Shown here: piece after piece, positions 50,756 to 59,975 of the stretch
Position numbering within the stretch: position 1 is the first letter of the stretch
Layout: each line of letters starts with the position of its first letter
Source: Streptomyces megasporus
GTDB taxonomy: Bacteria > Actinomycetota > Actinomycetes > Streptomycetales > Streptomycetaceae
DNA length: 64,000 nt
NCBI RefSeq assembly: GCF_000718985.1
Contig: NZ_JODL01000013.1
Coordinates: 1-64,000 of the forward strand
Reading direction: 5' to 3'
Program-made: the position numbers and the translations under genes
Notes under the pieces: generated by a model
The model's database searches: none
Told to the model about the DNA's origin: nothing
What the model saw: the letters and a program-made list of their open reading frames with translations, nothing else

Positions 50756-51637
50756 TCACTCCAGCAGGCCGCTCATGGTCTCGGCGGCGTCGACCGCCGC
50801 GTCGCCGCAGCAGTTGTTGAACAGGACGTGGACCTGCTCCGTCCGCTCCGCCAGTGCCCGTATCCGAGGGACCCACTCGGCCAGTTCCTCCTTGGTGTAG
50901 CGGTACCGGTAGGCGTCCTCCTTGCCGCCCGTGCCCCAGTGCGGGCTGCGGCCGTGGAACCGGACCACCGACAGCTCCGGCGTGGTCGCGACGGCGACCG
51001 GCGGCACGGAGGAGGGCAGATCGGGGGCGGAGTCCACGGCCACCAGCGCCGCCCCGTGCCGGCGCGCCAGGGCGGCGGTCCGCGCGCTCCGCTCGGGGGC
51101 GTACCACCGCGGGTTCCGGAACTCCACCGCCGTGCGCCAGCCGAGCGACCCCGCGCGCCCCAGACACCGGTCCAGGAAGTCCTCCGCGGTGGGACCGGGA
51201 CGCAACGACGGAGGGAACTGCATCAGCACCGCGCCCAGCCGGCCCGCGGCGCGCAGCGGCTCCAGCGCCTCCGCGAAGCGCCGCCACACCTCGCCCACGG
51301 TCGCCGGGGGCAGCGCGCCGGCCCGCACCCAGGCGCCCTTGGCGGCCCCGGCGGGACGGAGATCCGCCGGCAGTGAACCGACCCGGGTGGCATGGCCGGT
51401 GAGCAGGGAGAAGGCCTTGACGTCGAAAACGAACCCGTCGGGGGTGCGCTCCGCCCACAGACCGCTGTTGCGCGCACTGGGCAGCCCGTAGTACGTCGCG
51501 TCCACCTCGACCAACCCGAACCGCTCGGCGTAGTGCCGCAGCCGCCCCTCCGCCCCTCGGGCGGTCGGGGGGTACCAGCCACTGGCGATCAGCGCGGGAT
51601 CGGTCCACGAGCAGGTGCCCACCAGAATGTTTCCCAT
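50756..51637 (-). CDS. DUF72 domain-containing protein (YecE-like)
   Basis: A 293-residue TIM-barrel-like protein starting MGNILVGTCSWTDPALIASG, with VEVDATYYGLPS, LGAVLMQFPPSLRPGPTAED, TAVEFRNPRWYAPE and VLFNNCCGDAAVDAAE, all DUF72 hallmarks. The function is unknown. The ATG lies about 9 bases after a GGAT-N15-GGGTAC promoter reading, so the transcript could be leaderless. It is co-transcribed with the HhH-GPD gene. Confidence 0.9.
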   Translation of the reverse strand: MGNILVGTCSWTDPALIASGWYPPTARGAEGRLRHYAERFGLVEVDATYYGLPSARNSGLWAERTPDGFVFDVKAFSLLTGHATRVGSLPADLRPAGAAKGAWVRAGALPPATVGEVWRRFAEALEPLRAAGRLGAVLMQFPPSLRPGPTAEDFLDRCLGRAGSLGWRTAVEFRNPRWYAPERSARTAALARRHGAALVAVDSAPDLPSSVPPVAVATTPELSVVRFHGRSPHWGTGGKEDAYRYRYTKEELAEWVPRIRALAERTEQVHVLFNNCCGDAAVDAAETMSGLLE

Positions 51638-51671
51638 GGCCACGGGGTACCCGCGCGGCGTCGGCGGATCC
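51625..51671. promoter_or_regulatory. Overlapping divergent sigma-B-type promoters around GGGTACCC
   Basis: The self-complementary core (51645-51652) gives GAAT-N16-GGGTAC on plus (towards the gene at 51709) and GGAT-N15-GGGTAC on minus (towards the DUF72 gene). It has the same arrangement as at 36946-36991. Confidence 0.5.
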
Positions 51672-51708
51672 GCCGTTTCGGGGAGTACTCCGTGAGAGGA
51701 GCCAGGCC

Positions 51709-52116
51709 ATGACCGGCACGGACAGGGACGACAGGGACGACGACACCGAGCGCGAGCGGCGCGCCCGCGAGATAGCCCGGGAGGCCGAGCGGACCCGGAA
51801 CCCCGGGAACGCCGTGCCCCGCGAGGGCGGCGGTGACCCGGGCACGGGCAAGGAGCACTGGGAGGCCGAGGGCGGGGACGACCGCCCGTCCCCGCTGGGC
51901 AAGGGCGACATCCACGCCGTGGCGGGGAGCGACGTCGAACAGCCGGAGATCGCCGAGGGGCCGGTCCCGGGACTCCAGCCGGGCGAGAAGGTGGAGCGCG
52001 GGCCCTGGATCCCCCCGGTGGAGGTGGATCCGCCCAAGGGCGGGAACCTCCCGCACGGGGGCGCCTCGGGCGATCCGGAGGAGGTTCGGAAGCAGAAGGA
52101 GGAGGGCGGTCCGTGA
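51709..52116 (+). CDS. Hydrophilic protein of unknown function
   Basis: A 135-residue protein very rich in Asp, Glu, Arg, Gly and Pro, with no hydrophobic core: N-terminal charged helix (TERERRAREIAREAERTRNP) and a Pro/Gly C-terminal half (GPWIPPVEVDPPKGGN). It is probably intrinsically disordered and hydrophilin-like, compatible with the sigma-B-type promoter reading upstream. GAGGAG lies seven bases before ATG 51709. I do not recognise a named family. Confidence 0.7.
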   Translation: MTGTDRDDRDDDTERERRAREIAREAERTRNPGNAVPREGGGDPGTGKEHWEAEGGDDRPSPLGKGDIHAVAGSDVEQPEIAEGPVPGLQPGEKVERGPWIPPVEVDPPKGGNLPHGGASGDPEEVRKQKEEGGP

Positions 52117-52166
52117 CCGCCCTCCGGCGCGTACGGCCCGGCCGCCGGGGACGCCCGGAGAGGGAC

Positions 52167-52206
52167 GGGCCGGGGCCGGGGAGCCGTGCTCCACAGGCCC
52201 CGGCCC
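52167..52206. terminator. Bidirectional terminator
   Basis: A perfect 11-bp stem (52167-52177 with 52196-52206) with an 18-base loop between convergent genes. Confidence 0.6.
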
Positions 52207-52260
52207 GCGCCCCCGCCCGAAAGGACGGGGACGGAGGGGGAACGGCCGTGACCGCTCGGG

Positions 52261-52506
52261 TCACCTGTTGACGCAGTGGTTCCCGAAGGCCGGGTTGAGC
52301 ACGCCGACGACGTTCACCGAGTTGCCGCAGACGTTGACCGGCACGTGAACCGGGACCTGGACCACGTTGCCGCTCAGGACACCGGGGGAGCCGATGGCGA
52401 CCCCTTCGGCCCGGGCGCCGTCGGTGGCCGACGCGGTGCCGGCGCCTCCCAGGACGAGGACGCTGCCGGCGGCGGCGAGAGCGACGGCCTTGGCGACACG
52501 GATCAT
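52261..52506 (-). CDS. Short chaplin
   Basis: An 81-residue secreted protein: signal peptide (MIRVAKAVALAAAGSVLVLG to about residue 28) and a single chaplin domain with GNVVQVPVHVPVNVCGNSVN, then VVGVLNPAFGNHCVN holding the paired cysteines. Short chaplins (ChpD-H class) assemble into the amyloid surface layer that lets aerial hyphae leave the medium. It lacks an LPXTG anchor. ATG 52506 is preferred over 52512 because GGAG is then seven bases upstream. Confidence 0.92.
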   Translation of the reverse strand: MIRVAKAVALAAAGSVLVLGGAGTASATDGARAEGVAIGSPGVLSGNVVQVPVHVPVNVCGNSVNVVGVLNPAFGNHCVNR

Positions 52507-52772
52507 CGCCATTCTCCTTTCGGTCGTGAATGGGACACCCGGCCCAACGACGCTCCATGCCGGGGGATGCGCATGATCACTCGATAGGTTTACTCAGATC
52601 ACCATTCCGGCTCGCGTGGGATACCCGGCCGGCGTCGTCCCCGCCGCCTGCTCCGACACCCCCTCGGGATGATCACACTCTCGGCCCAACCCCCCGCGCG
52701 TCTCCACCGGGGGAGGCGCTCTGCTCTGTCATGGTTTGCTCCGATTTGGTTGGCGTCGATCGGAGAAGATCC

Positions 52773-53870
52773 ATGCGTGTTTCCCTGGGGCTCACCAGCC
52801 GAGGAGTGCTGTGCGCGCTGGCGTCCGCAGCCCTGGCGATGGCACTGCCACCGACCGCCGCCGCACCCGCTCCCGGCGAGGCGGCGCGCATCCCCTTCAG
52901 CGAGCGCTACCGCGCCACACAGCACGGCGGCATCGCCCGCGCCGCCAACTCCGCTGCCACCTGCGAGACGCCCGCCGTCGTCGGGGCCCCGCCCTGCGCG
53001 GAGGCGCAGCGGGGCGAGGCCGGCGGAGTCAACGGCCAGTACGAGATGACGTACATCGACGTCGACGACGACCCCAACACCTACAACTCCAGCCAGGCCG
53101 AACTGCGCCTGCCCGCCGGCGCGCGCGTCACCCACGCCCGGCTGTACTGGGGCGGCAACCTCCGCGTCGGCGAGCAGAAGCCGCCGGAGGACAACGGCCG
53201 GGTGCTGATCGCCGAACCGGGCGGACGCTACAAGGAGGTCCTCGCCGACACCGTCGTCGGTCACCGCCGCACCAGGCTGATGGACGGCTACACCGCGTCC
53301 GCCGACGTCACCGACCTCGTCGCGCGGTCGGGCGGCGGGTACTACACCGTCGGTCAGATCAACGTCGCCAAGGGGCGCACGCCCGCGGGCGCCTGGGGCG
53401 GCTGGACGCTGGTGGCCGCCTACGCCCACCCGAACGAGCCGCTGCGCCACCTGGTGCTGATGGACGGCTACGAGCCGCTGGCCTCCGACCGGCGCGACCT
53501 CGCCATCACCGTGGAAGACCTGCCGATGCCCTCCGGAGCCTCCGGCTCCATGGGCGTGGTGGCCTACGACGGCGACCGCGGCCACGCCGACGAGTCCCTG
53601 ACCGTGCGGGCCGGAGACGCCCCGGCGGCACGGGTGAGCGACGCGGCCAACCCCGCGGACGACTTCATGAACTCCACCATCACCGACCACGGGCGCCCCG
53701 GCCCCGGCCGGCTGCCCGCGTACCCCAACACCCTCGGCTACGACTCCGACGTCTACGGCATCACGCCCGCCCTGGAGCGCGGCGGTCGCTCCCTGACGTT
53801 CCGCTTCACCACGCGCGGCGAGGGCTACCAGGTGGGCGCCCTCTTCCTCCAGGTCGACGCGCGCCGCTGA
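52773..53870 (+). CDS. Secreted protein of unknown function, beta-rich (DUF3344-like)
   Basis: A 365-residue exported protein with a signal peptide (VLCALASAALAMALPPTAAA, about residues 12-31) and a beta-rich body containing ARLYWGGNLRVGEQKPPEDN, TVGQINVAKGRTPAGAWGGW and RSLTFRFTTRGEGYQVGALF. It resembles conserved streptomycete secreted proteins that may belong to DUF3344; I cannot verify this. It has no wall anchor or transmembrane helix. GGAG lies close before ATG 52773. It is divergent from the chaplin gene. Confidence 0.75.
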   Translation: MRVSLGLTSRGVLCALASAALAMALPPTAAAPAPGEAARIPFSERYRATQHGGIARAANSAATCETPAVVGAPPCAEAQRGEAGGVNGQYEMTYIDVDDDPNTYNSSQAELRLPAGARVTHARLYWGGNLRVGEQKPPEDNGRVLIAEPGGRYKEVLADTVVGHRRTRLMDGYTASADVTDLVARSGGGYYTVGQINVAKGRTPAGAWGGWTLVAAYAHPNEPLRHLVLMDGYEPLASDRRDLAITVEDLPMPSGASGSMGVVAYDGDRGHADESLTVRAGDAPAARVSDAANPADDFMNSTITDHGRPGPGRLPAYPNTLGYDSDVYGITPALERGGRSLTFRFTTRGEGYQVGALFLQVDARR

Positions 53871-53931
53871 GGAGTCACGCCCGTTCGCCGGCGGCGTGAG
53901 ACCGAGCCAGTTCCTCAGTACGGAGACCAGC

Positions 53932-55302
53932 GTGCCTGACAACGTGAGAGCAGCGGCACCGCGCACGGTGCTGCACCTGTCCCAGCCCGTCGAGGGCGGC
54001 GTCGCCCGGGTCGTCACCGATCTGGTGCGCGCCCAGACCCGGGCGGGGCTGCGGGCCGTGGTGGCCTGCCCGCCCGGTGGCACCCTGAGCGGGGACGCCG
54101 CCGCGGCCGGCGCCGAGGTCGTCCCCTGGCCGGCGTCCCGCGAACCGGGCCCGAGCCTGTACGGGGAGACCGTGCGGGCGGCCCGTCTGGTACGGCGGAT
54201 CGGCCCCGACCTGGTGCACGCGCACAGCGCCAAGGCGGGACTGGCCGCCCGGCTCGCCCTACGCGGCCGGCTTCCCACCGTCCACCAGCCGCACGCCTGG
54301 TCCTTCGACGCGGTCGGCGGCGCCACCGCCCGGCTCGCCCGGTACTGGGAACGGCTGGCGACCCGTTGGGCGGACCGCGTGCTGTGCGTCAGCGAGGACG
54401 AGCGGCGGCACGGCGTCGAGGCGGGGGTGCGCGCACGCTGGGCGGTGATCCGCAACGGCGTGGACACGGAACGCTTCCGCCCGGCGGACGCCGACGCCCG
54501 CGCCCGCGCGCGTGCCACCCTGCCCGCGCTCGACGGACTGCCCCCGCACGCCCCCCTGGTGGTCTGCGTCGGCCGACTGTGCCGGCAGAAGGGCCAGGAC
54601 GTGCTGCTGCGGGCGTGGCCGGAGGTCACCGCCCGGGTGCCCGACGCCCGACTGGTCCTGGTCGGCGACGGACCGTGGCGGCGGACGCTGGGCGAGGCGG
54701 CCCCCCGACGGGCGCTGTTCGCCGGGGCCGCCGACGACACGGTGCCCTGGTACGCGGCTGCCGACGTGGTCGTGCTGCCCTCCCGCTGGGAGGGCATGGC
54801 CCTGGTCCCGCTGGAGGCGATGGCCTGCGGCCGACCGGTGGTGCTGACCGACGTGACCGGCGCGGCCGAGAGCCTCCCCGCGGGCCACGCCGGTCACTGC
54901 CTGGTGCCCCCGGAACACCCCGACGCCCTGGCCCGCGCGCTGACCGGCCTGTTGACCGACCCCCGACTCCGGGACGACCTGGGACGGCGGGCCCTGGAAC
55001 ACGTCCGCTCCTCCTGCGACGTACGGCGGACGGCGACCCTCGTCGCGCGCCTGTACGACGAGGTGCTGGCCGAGCGCTCCGCCGCACCGTCCCCCGAGAT
55101 CCCCCACCCCCTCCGCACCGAACCGTCCATCGATCCGCCCACCGATCCGTCCACCGAACCGTCCGTCCCTCCGCGCCTCGGGCCATCCCCCCACACGCCC
55201 GACGATCGGTCCGTCCCTCCGTACCCCGAGCCATCCCCCCACACGCTCGACGATCCGTCCGCCCTCCCCAACCCCGAAGCCACGGAGCGCACCAGGCGAT
55301 GA
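53932..55302 (+). CDS. Family 4 glycosyltransferase
   Basis: A 456-residue GT-B enzyme. VLHLSQPVEGGVARVVTDLV is the N-terminal loop, CVGRLCRQKGQDVLLRAW begins the donor domain and SRWEGMALVPLEAMACGRPV carries the E-x7-E motif. After about residue 385 it has a Pro-rich tail containing a 16-residue tandem repeat. GTG 53932 is chosen because GGAG is six bases upstream; GTG 53896 is possible. It is the first gene of the exopolysaccharide operon. Confidence 0.9.
   Translation: MPDNVRAAAPRTVLHLSQPVEGGVARVVTDLVRAQTRAGLRAVVACPPGGTLSGDAAAAGAEVVPWPASREPGPSLYGETVRAARLVRRIGPDLVHAHSAKAGLAARLALRGRLPTVHQPHAWSFDAVGGATARLARYWERLATRWADRVLCVSEDERRHGVEAGVRARWAVIRNGVDTERFRPADADARARARATLPALDGLPPHAPLVVCVGRLCRQKGQDVLLRAWPEVTARVPDARLVLVGDGPWRRTLGEAAPRRALFAGAADDTVPWYAAADVVVLPSRWEGMALVPLEAMACGRPVVLTDVTGAAESLPAGHAGHCLVPPEHPDALARALTGLLTDPRLRDDLGRRALEHVRSSCDVRRTATLVARLYDEVLAERSAAPSPEIPHPLRTEPSIDPPTDPSTEPSVPPRLGPSPHTPDDRSVPPYPEPSPHTLDDPSALPNPEATERTRR
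55183..55278. repeat. 48-bp tandem repeat, two copies
   Basis: Units 55183-55230 and 55231-55278 share most bases and encode the repeated PSPHTxDDxSxxPxPE motif in the glycosyltransferase tail. Confidence 0.8.
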
Positions 55303-56831
55303 CCACGGAGAACACCGGGACAGCCATGACGAACCCGAGCCAGGTCCTGCCCCCGCCGGAACCCAAGAGCCGCGCGGCGACGTCCGTCGTCCCGCCGCGC
55401 GGATCGGCACCCCGACCACTGCCACCACACCCGCGGAGGAGACCCCACCGGCGCCGCGCCGCCGCCCTGCCGGCGGTCTCCGACTGCCTGGTGGCGGTCG
55501 TGGTGGCCGCCACGGTGATCGCGTCGACCGGCGGGAGCGGGAACCCGCTCGTCCTCGCGGCGGTCTGCGCCGTCGTACCGGCGGTCGTGGTGCCGCTCAA
55601 CGCGCACGGCGGCCTGTACCGCACCGTCCTGGCCGCCTCCGCGATCGACGAACTGCCCGCCCTGTTCGGCCGTACGGCCGCCGCCTGGTGCGTGGCGGCG
55701 GCCGTGCTGGCGGCCGTCCACCCCGACCGGGCCCTGGGCTGGGCGGCCCTGTCGGCCGCGGTGGCGGTCCACACCGCGGCGGCCTGCGCGGCGCGCGGCG
55801 CGATTCACCTCGGACGGCGGCGCGCCGGACGCCGCAGGCCGCGCTCCACCCTGGTGGTGGGCGTTGGCCCGACCGGTCGGCGGATCACCACCGCCCTCCA
55901 CGAGCACCCCGAGTACGGGATGCGCCCGGTCGGCGTGGTCGAACCCGGCGGCGCGCCGGCCGACGCGCTCCTGGTCGCGGACGTCGGCGTGCCGGTGCTC
56001 ACCGGGCAGGAGGACATCGTCCGGGCCGCCATCCAGAACGCCGTGCGCGACGCGGTGTTCACCCGCGACCCCCGGACGGACCCGGAGACCGCCGCGCTCG
56101 TCCCGCTCTTCGCCGACCTGGGCTGCACCGTGTGGCTGGTCGGCTCCGGCCCCGTCCCGGGCGTCGAGCCGCTCCCCGCCGCCCGGCGCGCCCGGGGCGA
56201 CCACCTGTGGGGCTTCGCCTGCCGGCGCCTGGACCCCCCGCCCCGGAACACCGGCGGGCTGCGCTGCAAGCGCGCCCTGGACGTCGTGGTCGCGGCCGTG
56301 GCCCTGGTGGCCGTCTCGCCCGTGCTGCTGGCCTGCGCGCTCGCCGTCCGACTCGCCGACGGCCCCGGTGTGATCTTCCGTCAGGAGCGCGTCGGACAGG
56401 ACGGGCGTCCGATCACCGTGCTGAAGTTCCGCACCCTGCGCCCCCGCGACGAACACGAGTCGGCGACCCGGTGGAACGTCGCCGACGACCGGCGGATGAG
56501 CACGGTCGGCCACCTGCTGCGCCGCACCTCGCTCGACGAGCTCCCACAGTTGTGGAACGTGCTGCGCGGCGACATGAGCCTGGTCGGCCCGCGCCCCGAA
56601 CGCCCCTATTTCGTCCAGCGGTTCAGCCAGCTCCACCCCGGCTACGCGGCCCGCCACCGGATGCCCGCCGGGATCACCGGACTGGCCCAGGTGCACGGGC
56701 TGCGCGGCGACACCTCCATCGAGGACCGGGCGCGGTTCGACAACCACTACATCGACACCTGGTCGCTGTGGCAGGACGTCCGCATCCTGCTGCACACCGC
56801 CGGCTCCGTCTTCCGGCTCGGGGGAAGCTGA
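55299..56831 (+). CDS. Undecaprenyl-phosphate sugar phosphotransferase (priming enzyme of EPS synthesis)
   Basis: A 510-residue protein with four or five N-terminal helices, a CoA-binding/Rossmann-like domain (LVVGVGPTGRRITTALHEHP) and a C-terminal WbaP/ExoY-type domain with KRALDVVVAAVALVAVSPVL, KFRTLRP, RTSLDELPQLWNVLRGDMSL and VGPRPERPYF. It should transfer a sugar phosphate to undecaprenyl phosphate and start repeat-unit assembly. ATGA overlaps the upstream glycosyltransferase stop. This enzyme identifies the cluster as Wzx/Wzy-type. Confidence 0.93.
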   Translation: MTTENTGTAMTNPSQVLPPPEPKSRAATSVVPPRGSAPRPLPPHPRRRPHRRRAAALPAVSDCLVAVVVAATVIASTGGSGNPLVLAAVCAVVPAVVVPLNAHGGLYRTVLAASAIDELPALFGRTAAAWCVAAAVLAAVHPDRALGWAALSAAVAVHTAAACAARGAIHLGRRRAGRRRPRSTLVVGVGPTGRRITTALHEHPEYGMRPVGVVEPGGAPADALLVADVGVPVLTGQEDIVRAAIQNAVRDAVFTRDPRTDPETAALVPLFADLGCTVWLVGSGPVPGVEPLPAARRARGDHLWGFACRRLDPPPRNTGGLRCKRALDVVVAAVALVAVSPVLLACALAVRLADGPGVIFRQERVGQDGRPITVLKFRTLRPRDEHESATRWNVADDRRMSTVGHLLRRTSLDELPQLWNVLRGDMSLVGPRPERPYFVQRFSQLHPGYAARHRMPAGITGLAQVHGLRGDTSIEDRARFDNHYIDTWSLWQDVRILLHTAGSVFRLGGS

Positions 56832-56832
56832 G

Positions 56833-58263
56833 GTGACCTCGGCCACCACGGCGATCACGGCTCCGGGCCCGCTGCCCGAGGACCGGACCCGCCAGGCGGC
56901 ACGAGGGCGGGTGCGGGACCTGGCGGCCGTCCACTGGCCGGTGCTGCCCGCGCTCGCCACCGTCCTGCTGGTGTGCGTGCCGCCCGTCGCCCACGATCCG
57001 GCCGACGCGGGCGGGGGCGGGGGCGTCACCGTCGCGGACGCCGCGTCGGCGGTCCTGGTCGGCTGCTGCGCCGTCCTGGCGCTGCGCGCCCGGACGCGGC
57101 CCCTGGACCGGACGGCCGCCGTCGTGCTGGCGGCCCCCGCCGTCGCGTTCGCGCTGTCGACCGTCGCCTCCCACGACCCGGCGGCCTCGCTCACCGGCTT
57201 CGTCCGCCTGCTGCAGATCCTCGTCCTGGTGCCGGCCGCGCTGGTGCTCGCGCTGCGGACGCGCCGGCACGTCCGACTGCTCGCCGCCGGTCTGGTGGCG
57301 GTCGCCTTGATCCAGGGAGCGGTCGGCGTCCACCAGTACCTCACCGGCACCGGCGCCTCCTACGCGGGACGGGACATCCGGGCCGTGGGCACCTTCGGCC
57401 CGCTGGACGTCATGGGGATGTCGACGGCCGTCTCCTGCGGCATCGTCGTCGCCCTGGCCATGGGCCTCGCCCCGCCCCCCGGGGCGTCCCGACACCGGCG
57501 GCCCGTCGCGCTGACCGTCGCCGCCGTCCTGGTGCTGCCGCTGGCGCTCTCCTTCAGCCGGGGGGCGTGGATCTCCACCGCGGCGGCCTGCACGGTGGTG
57601 CTGTTCCTGGCGGGCGCCCGGACGGCGCTGCGCACCCTGGCGGCCGTGGTGGCCGCGGGGGTGGTCCTCGTCGGCGGCGCCGGGGTGGGCTCGCAACTCG
57701 TCGCCGAGCGGGCGAGCAGCATCACCCGGGTCGCCGACGCGCCGGACCAGTCGGTGGCCGACCGCTACGCCATGTGGGCCGCGGCCGTGGGGATGTGGCG
57801 AGAGAACCCGGTGACGGGGGTGGGGCCCAGGGGCTTCCCCGAGCACCGCGACACCCACGCCTCCCTGGTGCTGTCCTCGGCGAGCGACACCGCCGGCGCG
57901 GGGCACGGATTCCGGCGGCAGCCGCTGCTGTCCCCGCACAACATGTACCTGCTCCTCCTCGCCGAACAGGGCCTGATCGGCGTCACCGCCGTGGTGGGCG
58001 GCTGGGCGGCGCTGCTGGTGTTCGGGGTGCGGCGGCTGCTGCGCGCGCGGGCCGCCGCGCCCGGCGCCGACCGCGGGGTCGACTGCGGCCTGATCGCGGT
58101 CGGCCTGCTGGTCCTGAACTGCGTCGACTTCCTGTACGCCGACATCGGCGGCCCCTCCACCGTCCTGACCGCCGTGATGTTCGGCCTGACCGCCTGGTGG
58201 GCGCTGGCCCCCGCCGCCGAGGACGGCACGGGGGAGCCCGCGAAGGGGGTGAGCGGCCGGTGA
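56833..58263 (+). CDS. O-antigen ligase/polymerase family membrane protein (Wzy-like)
   Basis: A 476-residue polytopic protein with about ten helices and a large extracytoplasmic loop containing DRYAMWAAAVGMWRENPVTG, VGPRGFPEHRD and PHNMYLLLLAEQGL, typical of O-antigen ligase/Wzy family proteins. It probably polymerises lipid-linked repeat units outside the membrane. GTG 56833 follows the upstream stop by one base, and its stop overlaps the flippase start. Confidence 0.88.
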   Translation: MTSATTAITAPGPLPEDRTRQAARGRVRDLAAVHWPVLPALATVLLVCVPPVAHDPADAGGGGGVTVADAASAVLVGCCAVLALRARTRPLDRTAAVVLAAPAVAFALSTVASHDPAASLTGFVRLLQILVLVPAALVLALRTRRHVRLLAAGLVAVALIQGAVGVHQYLTGTGASYAGRDIRAVGTFGPLDVMGMSTAVSCGIVVALAMGLAPPPGASRHRRPVALTVAAVLVLPLALSFSRGAWISTAAACTVVLFLAGARTALRTLAAVVAAGVVLVGGAGVGSQLVAERASSITRVADAPDQSVADRYAMWAAAVGMWRENPVTGVGPRGFPEHRDTHASLVLSSASDTAGAGHGFRRQPLLSPHNMYLLLLAEQGLIGVTAVVGGWAALLVFGVRRLLRARAAAPGADRGVDCGLIAVGLLVLNCVDFLYADIGGPSTVLTAVMFGLTAWWALAPAAEDGTGEPAKGVSGR

Positions 58264-59975
58264 CCACCGCGCCCACCGCACCTGCGCCGCCCCCGGGGCC
58301 GCACGCCTCCTCGCCGCCCACCGCGCCCCCGGGTGCGCGGAAGTCCTCCGGCGCCGCCCCGGGCGGACGGTTCGTCGCACGGGCCGCCGCCGCCACCGCC
58401 GTCCTGACCGCCGTGGGCTCCTTCCTGGGCCTCATGCGCGACCAGACCATCGCCCACCTGTTCGGGGCGGGCAGCGACACGGACGCGTTCCTGGTGTCCT
58501 GGACGGTCCCGGAGTTCGCCGCGACGATCCTCATCGAGGACGCCATGGCACTGGTGCTGGTGCCGGCGTTCAGCCTCGCGCTGTCCCGCCGCGCCGCCGG
58601 CCGAACCGGCGACCGTCCGGCCGGGGAGGCCGCCGCCACCGACCGCGCCACCGACCACGGCGCGGCCGAGGACCCCGTGCGGGCCCTGCTGGCGGCGACG
58701 CTCCCCCGGCTGCTGCTGGCCCTGGCGTGCGCGGCGGGGACCGTGGCGCTCCTGGCGCCGCTGCTGGTCCACGCCCTCGCGCCCGGACTGGCCGACCCCG
58801 AACTGGCGGTGTTCTGCACCCGGATGACCGCCCTGACGGTGCTGGGCTTCGGCACCGCCGGGTACTTCAGCGCGGCCCTGCGCGCTCACCGCAGCTTCGT
58901 CCCCCCGGCGACGATCTACGTCGCGTACAACCTCACCATCATCACCACCGTGCTGCTCCTGCACGGCCAGTGGGGCGTGCGCGCCGCCGCTCTCGGGGTG
59001 GCGGCGGGCAGCCTCGCGATGGTCCTCGCCCAACTCCCGGCGTTCCTGCGGCACCTGCCCGTCCGTGCCCCGCGCGAGCGGCGGCGGCGCGGGGCCCGTG
59101 CCCCGCGCGCGGCGACGCTGGTGGCGGGGACGGTGCTCGCGCCGGTGGCCGTCTTCGCACTCTCCCGCCAGTCCCAGGTGCTCGTCGAGCGCTTCCTGGC
59201 CTCCTCGCTGCCGCCCGGCGCCATCTCGCACCTGAACTACGCGCAGAAGGTCGCCCAACTGCCCATGACCTTCTCCCTGTTGCTCTGCACGGTCACCTTC
59301 CCGCTGGTCGCGCGGGCCATGGCCGACGGCCGGACGGAACAGGCCCGGCAACGGGTGGAGCGCGATCTGCTCCTGGCCGCCCTGGTGGTGCTGCTCGGCA
59401 CCGCGTACGTGATCGCCTACGCCCCCCAACTCATCGAAGTCCTCTTCCAACGCGGGGCGTTCGACGCGTCCGACACCGCCGCCACGGCCTCGGTCATGCG
59501 CGTCTACGCCCTCGGGCTGCTCGGCCACAGCCTGGCCGGCGCCCTGGTGCGGCCGTTCTTCTCCACCGGCCGACCCACCTGGTACCCGGCCGGGGCGATG
59601 GCCGTCGGCCTGCTGCTGACGGTCGTGGCCGGTGCGCTGGCCACCCCGTACTGGGGCGTCCACGGCATTGCCGCCGCCAACGCCGCCGGGATCACCACCA
59701 CCGCGCTGCTGCTCCTGCGCGGTCTGCGCACCCGGATACTCCCCATCAGGGTGCGCAGGGTGACGGCCGGCCTGGGCCGCCTGGTTCCGGCCGCGACGGC
59801 GGCCGGTGCGGCCGGCTGGGCCGCCGCACCGCTGATCGACGGACCACTCCTCACCGCCCTGGCCGGGGGCCTGGTCGTCCCGGCCGTGTTCACCGTCGCG
59901 GCGCTCGCCGTCCGCGCACCCGAAGTAGCAACGCTGTTCACCGCCGTCACACGAAGGTTCCGCCATGTCCGCTGA
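58260..59975 (+). CDS. MurJ/MviN-type lipid-linked oligosaccharide flippase
   Basis: A 571-residue MOP-superfamily protein with about 14 helices. LTAVGSFLGLMRDQTIAHLF and AGSDTDAFLVSWTVPEFAAT match the N-terminus of MurJ proteins, and SRQSQVLVERFLASSLPPGA and LFQRGAFDASDTA are further conserved blocks. In this context it would flip the undecaprenyl-linked repeat unit (the Wzx function) rather than lipid II. A Thr/Ala/Asp insert near 115-140 is low-complexity. GTGA overlaps the polymerase stop. Confidence 0.88.
   Translation: MTTAPTAPAPPPGPHASSPPTAPPGARKSSGAAPGGRFVARAAAATAVLTAVGSFLGLMRDQTIAHLFGAGSDTDAFLVSWTVPEFAATILIEDAMALVLVPAFSLALSRRAAGRTGDRPAGEAAATDRATDHGAAEDPVRALLAATLPRLLLALACAAGTVALLAPLLVHALAPGLADPELAVFCTRMTALTVLGFGTAGYFSAALRAHRSFVPPATIYVAYNLTIITTVLLLHGQWGVRAAALGVAAGSLAMVLAQLPAFLRHLPVRAPRERRRRGARAPRAATLVAGTVLAPVAVFALSRQSQVLVERFLASSLPPGAISHLNYAQKVAQLPMTFSLLLCTVTFPLVARAMADGRTEQARQRVERDLLLAALVVLLGTAYVIAYAPQLIEVLFQRGAFDASDTAATASVMRVYALGLLGHSLAGALVRPFFSTGRPTWYPAGAMAVGLLLTVVAGALATPYWGVHGIAAANAAGITTTALLLLRGLRTRILPIRVRRVTAGLGRLVPAATAAGAAGWAAAPLIDGPLLTALAGGLVVPAVFTVAALAVRAPEVATLFTAVTRRFRHVR

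Noticed and set aside
52621..52626. GGGTAT on the minus strand upstream of the chaplin gene
   Set aside because: No GNNT lies 14-16 bases away, and chaplin genes are usually BldN-dependent.
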